This document shows, piece after piece, positions 15,416 to 23,229 of a stretch of DNA of 64,000 bases; position 1 is the stretch's first letter, and the number at the start of each line of letters is the position of its first letter. Source of the stretch: Chloroflexota bacterium. Its GTDB lineage: Bacteria > Chloroflexota > Anaerolineae > Anaerolineales > UBA4823. The notes beneath the pieces were generated by a model. It ran no database searches and was not told the origin of the DNA. It saw only the letters and a list, made by a program, of their open reading frames with translations. Location: positions 62,001 through 126,000 of the forward strand of contig JAKOUW010000240.1 of NCBI GenBank assembly GCA_029782365.1, read 5' to 3'. Both the position numbers and the translations under genes were made by a program.

Positions 15416-15833
15416 CTGGTTCCTCCGTTTGGCGGCAGCAATTAGCTGGTTACAGTGAGTGCGCCAGGTCAGCGCGCAAAAGCACCCGGAAAATACAGTT
15501 TTCGGGGTACAATTGGGGGCAGAATAAGCGAATAAGCCCGCTTGGGCTGCTCAAAAGTGCAGTTATTTGGTTCGGGTCGTTAAAATTATGCCTTGCTGAG
15601 TTTGGATTTAGTGCCGTTTGGTCACAGGTTCGAACCCTGTCGGGCCCACTAGGACAACTACATTTGTGCGAAAATTGTTTGACCATACACTTATCAAATC
15701 CGCTGAGCGTTGCTCATGTAATAGGAAAATCTGCAGAATTTAGAAAAACCAAAGCCCGATCAAAATTTTCGAGCTTTCTGCCTGTCATTGAGCCAATCCG
15801 TTGTGCCATTTTCATGAAGGACAATTCTGCAAA
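15416..15833. other. junction region between mobile element and chromosome
   Basis: A non-coding stretch of about 420 nt holding the presumed promoter side of the leftward backbone and the tRNA remnant. A 78-codon reading frame across the tRNA remnant, with the peptide SGPDRVRTCDQ, is a known kind of false translation of tRNA 3' ends and was rejected. Nothing else is recognised to the right of the remnant up to the acetyltransferase gene. Confidence 0.6.
15617..15648 (+). other. att site: 3' part of a tRNA gene left by integration
   Basis: T stem ACAGG (15624-15628), T loop TTCGAAC (15629-15635), T stem CCTGT (15636-15640), acceptor strand CGGGCCC (15641-15647) and discriminator A. No D arm, anticodon arm or 5' acceptor strand (GGGCCCG) precedes it, so this is a fragment. 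Tyrosine recombinases of elements insert into tRNA 3' ends and leave such a duplicate at the far end. The intact tRNA should lie at the left end, outside the window. Confidence 0.8.
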
Positions 15834-16418
15834 ATGCAACCCTTAGATCTCAAATCGCTATTTACGCCCTTTCCTGTACTCTTTACACCTCATCTTGAAT
15901 TGCGTGCGCTGCGCCAGGGTGATTTGGCGGATTTATACGCATACGCATCGGATCCTGAGATCGATCGCTACACTCCTTGGGTCCACTACCAATCGCTGGC
16001 AGAGGCCCAGGTTGATTTAAATGGCTTTCTTGCGGAGTATGAGCGCGATGGATTGGGCGCCTGGGGGATTGAACATCAGGCTGACAAGCGCTTGATCGGG
16101 ATCATCAATATCAGCCCTCCACATCCTCGCAATCGACGCACAGAACTGGGGTTTACCATTGCCCGGGCATACTGGGGACGGGGATATGCCTCGGAGGCGG
16201 CAAGGGCTGTGATCAATTTCGCATTCGATAAAATGAAGTTGGTACGGGTGGAAGCAGTGTGCCTGGCAGAGAATCAGGCGTCGGCCCGGGCATTGGTGAA
16301 AGCCGGGATGCAGTATGAGGGATTGCTGCATCATTACCAGATTTGGCGGGAAGAACCCCGCGATCTGCAAATGTTTGCCGTCACGGCGGCGAGTTCTCCT
16401 GGGGATTCGGAATTATAA
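15834..16418 (+). CDS. GNAT acetyltransferase, RimJ/RimL type
   Basis: A 194-residue N-acetyltransferase. LELRALRQGDLADLYAYASD (about 20-39) is the typical RimJ/RimL opening, TELGFTIARAYWGRGYASEA (about 102-121) carries the acetyl-CoA pyrophosphate loop (Q/R-x-x-G-x-G/A, here YWGRGYASEA), and AENQASARALVKAGMQYEG is the conserved C-terminal part. It probably acetylates the N-terminus of a protein or a small amine. The start is the ATG beginning MQPLDL. The ribosome site is weak (GAAGGA 13 nt upstream). First chromosomal gene right of the att scar. Confidence 0.85.
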   Translation: MQPLDLKSLFTPFPVLFTPHLELRALRQGDLADLYAYASDPEIDRYTPWVHYQSLAEAQVDLNGFLAEYERDGLGAWGIEHQADKRLIGIINISPPHPRNRRTELGFTIARAYWGRGYASEAARAVINFAFDKMKLVRVEAVCLAENQASARALVKAGMQYEGLLHHYQIWREEPRDLQMFAVTAASSPGDSEL

Positions 16419-16454
16419 TCATTCTCGTTCTCGTCCATACGAAAATCAACCCGT

Positions 16455-16649
16455 TTGGAAAGCATCACCTTGGGAGTTAATTTCAAACCGCGGCCAAAAA
16501 ACTTTGTTTTGTTTTGCCATGCCCGGACAGGCAGCATTATGTTCGGCTGGCTGTTGGCTTCGCCCTCGCGGATGGATTGGAAGGATGAGACATTTATCAC
16601 CGATAAAAAATTGCACTTTTGGCCTGGCAAAATTACCCGGGCTGTCTGA
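16455..16649 (+). pseudogene. truncated duplicate of the sulfotransferase 5' end
   Basis: Its 64 codons read PKNFVLFCHARTGSIMFGWL, which aligns with NKFILFCNPRTGSSLFGSLL of the next gene, including the 5'-phosphosulfate loop and the hydrophobic strand before it. The DNA also matches (GGACAGGCAGCA is shared). Similarity ends after about 40 residues and the frame stops before any 3'-phosphate motif. It lies immediately upstream of the intact gene with no good start or ribosome site. Best read as a decayed tandem duplication. Confidence 0.75.
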
Positions 16650-16661
16650 GGTAAGCGCCGC

Positions 16662-17396
16662 ATGGAGGTAAGATCCAATCCTCACCCGAACAAATTCATT
16701 CTGTTTTGCAATCCGCGGACAGGCAGCAGCCTGTTTGGATCTCTCTTAAGCACTCATCCCAAAATTTACTGGGCAAAAGAACGGTTTAAGGCCGGTTTTT
16801 GGAAAGGGTATAAGAAATGGCTGTGGCCTATTGCGCGTTATTTTCCAGCCTTGTTCCTGGAAATATTTGCCGCTCGTCACAATCCATTGATATACGGCTG
16901 TAAGTTATTACCTTACCAGGTAGTTGACGTCGGCTCTGCATTGCGCCAGCTTCATGCTCGCGGCTGGTTGATCTTGTATTTGCGCAGACAAAATATGTTT
17001 CAGTTGACTCTCTCGTATCTGGTTTCCACGGAACAGAAACACTGGCGCACCTACCAAGACAGTGCTCGGCCGAGCACAAAACAGCTCACAATCAATCCGG
17101 CCATTTTCCTGGCTGAGCTTGAAAGGCAAACGCATTTCCTGAATTTGCAGAATACGATTGCGCGCACATTTCCGCATCTTGATTTTGTTTATGAAAATGA
17201 TCTTGTAGATGCCGCGCGCTGGCCTGAGACGGCCGGGAAGGTGTTCGACGCCCTGGGGTTGGAAAGGCTTATCCCCACGACATCGATTGTTAAAACCTGG
17301 GAAAAACCCTACCCGGAATTTGTTCTCAATTACTGTGAACTGGTGCAAGCGGTGCGCAGCAGCCCGCTGGCGCAGTACGCTTCGGCAGAAGATTAA
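16662..17396 (+). CDS. Stf0-like sulfotransferase
   Basis: A 244-residue PAPS-dependent sulfotransferase. The 5'-phosphosulfate-binding loop NPRTGSSLFGSLL is at 17-29, and the 3'-phosphate motif LYLRRQNMFQLTLSY at 105-119 with R108 and S118. The family transfers sulfate to hydroxyl groups of sugars or lipids, and Stf0 sulfates trehalose. The acceptor here is unknown. A broken copy of its own 5' end lies directly upstream. The start ATG is preceded only by a weak GGTAAG. Confidence 0.8.
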   Translation: MEVRSNPHPNKFILFCNPRTGSSLFGSLLSTHPKIYWAKERFKAGFWKGYKKWLWPIARYFPALFLEIFAARHNPLIYGCKLLPYQVVDVGSALRQLHARGWLILYLRRQNMFQLTLSYLVSTEQKHWRTYQDSARPSTKQLTINPAIFLAELERQTHFLNLQNTIARTFPHLDFVYENDLVDAARWPETAGKVFDALGLERLIPTTSIVKTWEKPYPEFVLNYCELVQAVRSSPLAQYASAED

Positions 17397-17478
17397 CATC
17401 CTTCTCCTCTCATCTCGTCGATCCAGAACCTTGGGTGCTATAATGATTCTGTACGGCGTTTTGTGGAAGGAGTGATCC

Positions 17479-20115
17479 ATGTCAAAAACCCTCTCGACCG
17501 TGCTTTCATTTTTGGTTCTTCTCGGCCTGTTCATTCCCTCGGGGCGGGCAGCCGCCCCAGCAAATCCCTTCGATTCGACGCTATCTTCATACCCGGCCCG
17601 CATCCAGGTGGCCGGCCATATTGGCGGGACTGCCCGCCAGGTGGCGCTGAACAACGGCCTTGCCTACGTGGCAAACAACGCCAGCCTGGCGGTGTATGAC
17701 ATCTCCGACCCGGCCCACCCGCAGCTTGTTGGCGAGATGCTTTACCCGGCGGTGGTTGAGATCGACCAGATCGAGATCGCCGGCAGCCTGGTCTTCCTGG
17801 CCTGCCGCGGCAACGGCCTGCTGGTGCTGGATATCAGCGACCCATTCCACCCGGCGCTGGTCAAGTTCTGGCCGGATTATTTCATTGAATCGCTGGCAGT
17901 CAGCGGCAGCTACCTGTATGCGAGCACTTACAACGATCTGCTGACGGTTGACATTTCCCACCCCGTTTCGCTGAAGGTGATCACCATCACTCAAAATGTA
18001 AACGCCTTTCAACTGCTGGTGACAGGCGGTTACCTGCTGGCCAGTGACTCGAGCAACGGCCTGCGGGTGTACAGCCTGGCCGACCCCGCCAACCCCCGCC
18101 TGGAGACCATTTTCCCCATCCAGCCGTACAACGGGGCGCAGTTTATGCGCCTGAGCGGCAGCCGACTGTTCATTTCCGCCTCTGGCACAATCCACATCCT
18201 GGAGCTCAGCGACCCGGCCCACCCGCAGGACCTGGGTTCATGGCCTGGGACCGGTGAATGGATGGGCCTTCTTGGCGTAGAAGGTAACACGCTCTACCTG
18301 ATCGACGGTTATAACACCCTCCACATCCTGGACGCCAGCGCTCCGACCAGCATCCAGGAACTCGGCCACTATTCCTCTCTCCAGCAGGCGGGCATGATCG
18401 GCGGCCAGGATGGCCTGGTATTTGCCAGCCCAGGGCTGGCACTCTACACTGCCTATAACCAGGGCCTGCGCCTGTTGGACACCTCTAACCCGGCTGCGGT
18501 GCATGAGATCGGGACCGCCGAACCCCCCGCTCAACTGGCTGCCACCGTCCTGGAAGGCGGATTGGCTTACAGCCTGGATTATGAAAACGGCTTGAAGGTG
18601 CTCGATATCAGCCAGCCTGCAGCGCCGCGCCTGCTAGGCACAAGCCGCCTGGATGCTTCCTGGCCCAGGGATATCGTCATTTACGGCGGTTATGCCTTCA
18701 TCTCGGCGCTGCACTACGGCCTGGAGGTAGTTTGGCTCGCCGACCCGGCTCACCCACAGGTTGTCGCTTCTTACCAGGACAGCGTGGGCTGCGGCCGCCT
18801 GCAGTTGTCCGGTCATTATTTGCTTGCTGCGGGCTGCGCGCCGGCGCAGACGGACAGCATACTGTTTTTATGGGATATCAGCGATCCACTGCATCCCCAA
18901 CAGACCGGCCAGTTCCAGGCCAGCAGCCCGATCTATGACATTGCGCTGCAGGGCAGCACAGTCTTCCTGGATGCTTATGATCTGGTGGCGGTGGATATCA
19001 GCACACCGGCTGCGCCGCACGAAATTGGACGCCTGCCAGGCCAGGGTTATACCGAACACCTGGCGGTGTTGGATAATATTGCTTACCTGGGCATAGAAAG
19101 TTTTATCCAGCGAGCAGATGTCTCCGACCCGGCGCACATGCGCTGGCTGCGCCCGATCACGCCTGACCCCACGATCAACTATGTTTATGTACGCCAACTG
19201 CTGGCGCTGCCTGAAGAGCGCCTGTTGGCAATTACGATGGCGACCGAAGTGCAGCTCTGGGATGTTGCCAATCCGCTGCACCCCAGGCAGGTCGGGCTGT
19301 TTGCCCGCAATGGCTGGATGAACTCGCTGATGCGGCAGGGCAGCCGCCTCTATCTCAACGACATCGCCGGCCTGACCATCCTGGATGTGAGCGGCGATAT
19401 CGCCGGGCGCTTCGCTGCCCCCGATGGTTCGCCGGCGCCGGGCGTAACGATCCGAGACAGCGCCGGCCTGACGACGACCAGCGCGCTGGATGGCAGCTTC
19501 TCCTTCAGCGGCCTGGGTTTAGGCGTTTACACCATCACCCCCACCCTGCCTGGATTTGTAATTCAACCGCCGGCCAGTAAGATCGCTGTGCCCTCGTTCG
19601 CTGCCCAAAACCAGGCGTTCACTGTCCTGCCGCAGCCGTTGAGCACAGCTTTGCAGTCCGGCGTGGCCGCCACCCTGGTTTACACCGGTGTGCAGGGCGC
19701 CGCGAGCCGCCTCGCATTCCCGCCTGAGGCTGTGACCCAGACCCTGACTGCTGTGCTCACTCCTACCCTGCTCACAGGCTTTCCGCCCGGCAGCGGGCCG
19801 GGAGGGCAGGCCTTCCAACTGGGCGTGTATGACCTCGCCGGCCTGCCCCAATCCGATTTTCGCTTCACCGCCCCGCTCACCCTGACCCTGGGATATTCCG
19901 ACGCCGATATACGCTTGCTGGATGAAAGCACCTTGCATCTGCTGCGCTGGGATGGCTCAGCCTGGGCTGCCCCGGCCTGCCCTCTGGCTGCTTCCCCGCA
20001 GCGCGACCTGGTTCGCAACCTACTCATCACTGCCGTTTGCCAGGCAGGCCGCTACGGCCTGTTTGGCAGCACGCATACGATTTACTTTCCAGTTATGCTG
20101 AATGGGGAGCCGTAG
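17479..20115 (+). CDS. secreted LVIVD-repeat beta-propeller protein
   Basis: An 878-residue exported protein. A signal peptide covers residues 1-25 (ending GRAAA). Residues 35-640 carry about a dozen repeats with the core V-x-D-I-S-D-P-x-H-P (for example VYDISDPAHPQLVG, LLVLDISDPFHPALVK), the LVIVD repeat that builds beta-propellers. A carboxypeptidase-regulatory-like beta sandwich follows (GRFAAPDGSPAPGVTIRDSA ... GSFSFSGL), then a further beta domain. The last residues IYFPVMLNGEP resemble the YLPLV-type ends of many Chloroflexota secreted proteins. Start behind GGAAGGAGTG. Role: surface binding or scaffold, no enzyme motif. Confidence 0.82.
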   Translation: MSKTLSTVLSFLVLLGLFIPSGRAAAPANPFDSTLSSYPARIQVAGHIGGTARQVALNNGLAYVANNASLAVYDISDPAHPQLVGEMLYPAVVEIDQIEIAGSLVFLACRGNGLLVLDISDPFHPALVKFWPDYFIESLAVSGSYLYASTYNDLLTVDISHPVSLKVITITQNVNAFQLLVTGGYLLASDSSNGLRVYSLADPANPRLETIFPIQPYNGAQFMRLSGSRLFISASGTIHILELSDPAHPQDLGSWPGTGEWMGLLGVEGNTLYLIDGYNTLHILDASAPTSIQELGHYSSLQQAGMIGGQDGLVFASPGLALYTAYNQGLRLLDTSNPAAVHEIGTAEPPAQLAATVLEGGLAYSLDYENGLKVLDISQPAAPRLLGTSRLDASWPRDIVIYGGYAFISALHYGLEVVWLADPAHPQVVASYQDSVGCGRLQLSGHYLLAAGCAPAQTDSILFLWDISDPLHPQQTGQFQASSPIYDIALQGSTVFLDAYDLVAVDISTPAAPHEIGRLPGQGYTEHLAVLDNIAYLGIESFIQRADVSDPAHMRWLRPITPDPTINYVYVRQLLALPEERLLAITMATEVQLWDVANPLHPRQVGLFARNGWMNSLMRQGSRLYLNDIAGLTILDVSGDIAGRFAAPDGSPAPGVTIRDSAGLTTTSALDGSFSFSGLGLGVYTITPTLPGFVIQPPASKIAVPSFAAQNQAFTVLPQPLSTALQSGVAATLVYTGVQGAASRLAFPPEAVTQTLTAVLTPTLLTGFPPGSGPGGQAFQLGVYDLAGLPQSDFRFTAPLTLTLGYSDADIRLLDESTLHLLRWDGSAWAAPACPLAASPQRDLVRNLLITAVCQAGRYGLFGSTHTIYFPVMLNGEP

Positions 20116-20187
20116 GCGGGCGAAACCATATAATTTTGACGGCGCCCTGTCGATTTATTTCAGCTCTGAAGGATTGCAAATATCGAG

Positions 20188-20199
20188 TAAAATCGCCTT
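20188..20199 (+). promoter_or_regulatory. -10 box directly before the DUF2237 gene
   Basis: TAAAAT at 20188-20193 is followed by only 6 nt before the ATG, and no Shine-Dalgarno precedes that ATG, so the mRNA may start at the start codon. The -35 is not convincing. Confidence 0.35.
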
Positions 20200-20580
20200 A
20201 TGCCTTCTGATCAACTTAACGTATTTGGCGAACCTTTGGAGCCTTGTTCCCTTGATCCACTGACTGGATTTTACCGCACGGGCTGCTGCGAATCTGGACC
20301 GGAGGACTTTGGCCGGCACATGGTGTGCGTGATCGCCACTGCCGACTTCCTGGCATTCAGCAAAGAGCGCGGCAATGACCTGAGCACACCTGCGCCTCAA
20401 TATGGTTTTTCAGGGTTAAAACCCGGTGACCGCTGGTGCTTGTGCGTAGACCGCTGGGTGGAGGCGCTGCAGGCCGGGAAGGCGCCCTGGGTCGTGCTGC
20501 GCGCCACCCATCAGGGAGCGCTGGAGACCGTCGCATTGTCTATCCTGATGCGCTATTCTGCCGAAGCTCGCGCCAATTAG
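20200..20580 (+). CDS. DUF2237-family protein
   Basis: A 126-residue soluble protein that matches DUF2237: NVFGEPLEPCSLDPLTGFYR at 6-25, then CVIATADFLAFSKERGNDLS and the motif FSGLKPGDRWCLCVDRWVEA with paired Cys, ending in HQGALETVALSILMRYS. The family is widespread in bacteria, about 115-130 residues, function unknown. The conserved Cys in GDRWCLC may bind a metal or be redox active. It stands alone between the LVIVD gene and the MarR/ABC cluster. Confidence 0.85.
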   Translation: MPSDQLNVFGEPLEPCSLDPLTGFYRTGCCESGPEDFGRHMVCVIATADFLAFSKERGNDLSTPAPQYGFSGLKPGDRWCLCVDRWVEALQAGKAPWVVLRATHQGALETVALSILMRYSAEARAN

Positions 20581-20620
20581 TAAATACGGCTTTTTTCCCA
20601 AATTCACTCGCATTTTTTGC

Positions 20621-20649
20621 TTGACCAATCTTGCAGCCTGGTGTATAAT
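20621..20649 (+). promoter_or_regulatory. promoter of the marR/ABC exporter operon
   Basis: TTGACC at 20621-20626, 17 nt, TATAAT at 20644-20649. A textbook sigma-70 type promoter 36 nt before the marR ATG. Confidence 0.85.
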
Positions 20650-20683
20650 TAACTCAACTTAATTGATTTGAGTGTTTAATTAT
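20645..20683. promoter_or_regulatory. MarR operator overlapping the -10 box
   Basis: Inverted repeat ACTCAA (20652-20657) / TTGAGT (20668-20673), extended on the outside by ATAATTAA on the left and TTAATTAT on the right with a 3-nt offset. It covers the -10 box and transcription start, the usual place for MarR autorepression. Confidence 0.7.
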
Positions 20684-20684
20684 C

Positions 20685-21131
20685 ATGCTGGTGAAACCAT
20701 TTTCTGATGTTCTTTACGAGTGGGCCGAGGTGTTCATGCACCGCTCGATCCGCGATTTTCGCCGTTTTATGGAAGAGAATGAACTCTCTCCCTCGCAGGT
20801 CAATGCCTTGATGCGCCTGCATTACGGCGGCCAATGCGGCGTTTCTGAGATCGCCGGCAATCTTGGCATCACCAACGCTGCCGCCAGCCAGATGGTCGAG
20901 CGCATGGTGCAGGCTGGCTTGCTGCTGCGCGTCGAAGATACGAACGACCGCCGGGTAAAGACGCTTTCGCTCAGCGAGAGTGGCCGCCAGTTGGTGGAGC
21001 GCAGCATCGACGCCCGCAAGTGCTGGATGGAATCGCTGACGCGTGAACTCACGCCCGAGCAGCAGGAAATGATCGCCCAGTCATTGATTATGCTGACCGA
21101 AGCTGCCCGCCGCACAACCGACGAGCGCTGA
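20685..21131 (+). CDS. MarR-family transcriptional regulator
   Basis: A 148-residue winged-helix regulator. The DNA-binding core is at about 35-100: LSPSQVNALMRLHYGGQCGV, EIAGNLGITNAAASQMVERM (recognition helix) and the wing LLLRVEDTNDRRVKTLSLSE with the conserved D-x-R-D/N-x-R pattern. N- and C-terminal helices form the dimer interface. It lies 84 nt before two ABC exporter genes in the same direction and has an inverted repeat over its own promoter, so it probably represses itself and the exporter until a ligand binds. Confidence 0.92.
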   Translation: MLVKPFSDVLYEWAEVFMHRSIRDFRRFMEENELSPSQVNALMRLHYGGQCGVSEIAGNLGITNAAASQMVERMVQAGLLLRVEDTNDRRVKTLSLSESGRQLVERSIDARKCWMESLTRELTPEQQEMIAQSLIMLTEAARRTTDER

Positions 21132-21215
21132 TCCAATCCAAACCACGCCTGCGCGGCGCAGATTACGCTTGCGCATCTGGTTTGTTGTTTATTTGCAAAA
21201 GAAAGGAAGCATCCA

Positions 21216-23201
21216 TTGAACCAATCCAATATTTCCCGCGCCGGGGGGCGCCCGGGCAGTATGGGCGGCGGCCCGAAAGTCCAGCGAGAGACGATCTGGC
21301 GCGCACTGCAGTACCTGACCCGCTACCGCATCCAGGCAGTTCTTCCCTACCTGTTCTTATTGATCGCCACTCTTTCGCAGCTGGCCGTGCCGCGCATGGT
21401 GCGCAATGTCATCGACGCGGTCACCAACGGTGTGACTGCCAAGGCGCTGCTGGACAAACTTCCTGCGATCCCGGCTTTATTCATGAGCCAGGCGCTGCCC
21501 AAGATACTCGATTTCCTGAAACTGCCATCTGACTGGACCCTCGACCAGCTCAACACTCACCTGCACAGCCAGGCGGATGGCGCGCCGAATGCCATTCTGA
21601 CAGCAGGCATCGCCATCGTGGTTTTTGCCGCCTTGCGTGGTTTATTTGCTTTCTTGCAGACCTTCTGGGGCGAGCGCAACTCACAAAGCGTGGCATTCGA
21701 TTTGCGCAACGAACTGTACGCAAAAATCCAGCGCCTATCATTTTCTTACCATGATCAGAACCAGACCGGGCAGCTTATGATCCGCGCCACGGATGATGTC
21801 GAGAAGGTGCGCCTGTTCCTCGGCCAGGGTCTGCTGCAGTTGGTGGGCGCAATCGTCCTGTTGACCGGAACTTTGATCTTGCTGTTTACCACCAATTCCC
21901 AATTGGCATGGTCTGCGCTGTGGATCCTGCCAGTGGCGTTGATTCTGTTCATGATTTTTGGTATCGTCACCCAGCCGCTGTTCGCCAAGGTGCAGCAAAA
22001 GCTTTCGAAACTCAACACGGTCTTGCAGGAGAACGTCGCTGGCATCAAGGTGGTCAAAGCTTTCACGCGCGAACGCTCTGAGCAGGTCAAGTTCCGTGAT
22101 GCAGCGAATGAGGTGATGGATCAGCAGATATTCATCTCACGTTTGTTCACTTTCCTGTTCCCGCTCACTTTCCTGGTGGCTAACCTGGGCCAGGCCTCGG
22201 TGCTTTACGTTGGAGGGCAGGAGATCATTCGCGGCACCCTGACTCTGGGAGAATGGCAGGAGTTCAGCCTGTACCTGATTTACCTGTTCTTCCCGATTGC
22301 TCAGTTCGGATTTATCATCACCCAGTTCGGACAGGCAGCCGCCTCTGCCCAGCGCATCTTTGAAATCCTGGATGCCAAAAGCGATGTCACTGACAAACCG
22401 GAAGCTATCACACTGCCGCCGGTGGAAGGGCATGTCAAATTCGAAAATGTAACTTTCCGCTATGTGGGCGGCGGCGCACCAGCGCTGCAGGGCGTCAACA
22501 TCGAAGCCGCGCCGGGCGAAACCATTGCTTTGTTAGGCGCTACTGGCTCTGGCAAAACTTCGATCATCAACCTGCTGCCGCGCTTTTATGACCCAAGCGA
22601 AGGACGCATTACGATCGACGGGCATGACTTACGCGATGTCACGCTGGACAGCCTGCGCTCGCAGATCGGGATTGTTTTGCAAGAGACAACTTTGTTCAGC
22701 GGCACAATTCGCGACAATATTGCCTTTGGCAAGCCCGACGCCACCCAAGAAGAGGTTGAAGAAGCGGCCCGGGCGGCGGCCGCGCACGAGTTCATCCTGG
22801 AATTTCCGGAAGGCTATAACACGCCGGTCGGCGAGCGTGGCGCCACTTTGAGCGGTGGCCAGAAACAGCGCATCGCTATTGCACGCGCCCTTTTACTCAG
22901 CCCGCGCATCCTTGTATTAGACGATTCGACCAGCGCAGTTGACTTTGCCACGGAAATGCACATTCGCGATGCGTTGGATAAGCTGATGAAAGGCCGCACG
23001 TCATTTGTGATTGCTCAACGCATTTCAACTGTGATGAATGCTGACCAGATCCTGGTGCTGGACAAGGGCAAGGTTGTGGCACACGGCAAACATGCCGACC
23101 TGCTCGAAGAGAGCGAAATTTACGCTGAAATCTACACCTCTCAGCTCATTGGAGATGACGCCCAGCATTCTGAGGCTGAGACGCGCATCGTGGCGTCATA
23201 A
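21216..23201 (+). CDS. heterodimeric ABC exporter subunit with degenerate nucleotide site
   Basis: A 661-residue half transporter: six membrane helices in residues 30-360, ATPase in 390-640. Walker A GATGSGKT is near 441, signature LSGGQKQR near 545. The Walker B is followed by Asp instead of the catalytic Glu (LVLDDSTSAVD, about 566-576) and the switch His is Gln (VIAQRIST, about 597). These changes mark the non-hydrolysing site of exporters such as TM287/288 and BmrCD. The next gene carries the intact residues. The start is TTG behind AAAGGAAG, with ATG 15 codons later as alternative. Substrate probably drugs or lipids. Controlled by the adjacent MarR. Confidence 0.92.
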   Translation: MNQSNISRAGGRPGSMGGGPKVQRETIWRALQYLTRYRIQAVLPYLFLLIATLSQLAVPRMVRNVIDAVTNGVTAKALLDKLPAIPALFMSQALPKILDFLKLPSDWTLDQLNTHLHSQADGAPNAILTAGIAIVVFAALRGLFAFLQTFWGERNSQSVAFDLRNELYAKIQRLSFSYHDQNQTGQLMIRATDDVEKVRLFLGQGLLQLVGAIVLLTGTLILLFTTNSQLAWSALWILPVALILFMIFGIVTQPLFAKVQQKLSKLNTVLQENVAGIKVVKAFTRERSEQVKFRDAANEVMDQQIFISRLFTFLFPLTFLVANLGQASVLYVGGQEIIRGTLTLGEWQEFSLYLIYLFFPIAQFGFIITQFGQAAASAQRIFEILDAKSDVTDKPEAITLPPVEGHVKFENVTFRYVGGGAPALQGVNIEAAPGETIALLGATGSGKTSIINLLPRFYDPSEGRITIDGHDLRDVTLDSLRSQIGIVLQETTLFSGTIRDNIAFGKPDATQEEVEEAARAAAAHEFILEFPEGYNTPVGERGATLSGGQKQRIAIARALLLSPRILVLDDSTSAVDFATEMHIRDALDKLMKGRTSFVIAQRISTVMNADQILVLDKGKVVAHGKHADLLEESEIYAEIYTSQLIGDDAQHSEAETRIVAS

Positions 23202-23229
23202 TTGCAGTTTTATTGGAGGAATTTATACT

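Larger units (their letters stand above)
1..15648. mobile_element. right part of an integrated plasmid-like element (ICE/IME-like)
   Basis: A block of genes unlike the chromosomal genes to its right: tyrosine recombinase, primase-helicase, ParM-type actin, FtsK-like ATPase, Replic_Relax-like protein and two envelope proteins, nearly all read leftward, plus cargo at the left. It ends at an orphan tRNA 3' segment, as expected for integration into a tRNA gene. The left boundary and the intact tRNA are not in the window. I see no VirB4, relaxase or pilus gene here, so whether it is conjugative, mobilisable or only a replicating/partitioning element cannot be decided from this part. Confidence 0.8.

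Noticed and set aside
15560..15648. Complete tRNA gene
   Set aside because: No D arm, anticodon arm or matching 5' acceptor strand GGGCCCG precedes the T arm.
15450..15686. 78-codon reading frame on the minus strand with the peptide SGPDRVRTCDQ
   Set aside because: This peptide is the typical false translation of a tRNA 3' end and the frame lies on the att scar.
16908..17654. 248-codon minus-strand frame
   Set aside because: Antisense of the sulfotransferase and the start of the LVIVD gene.
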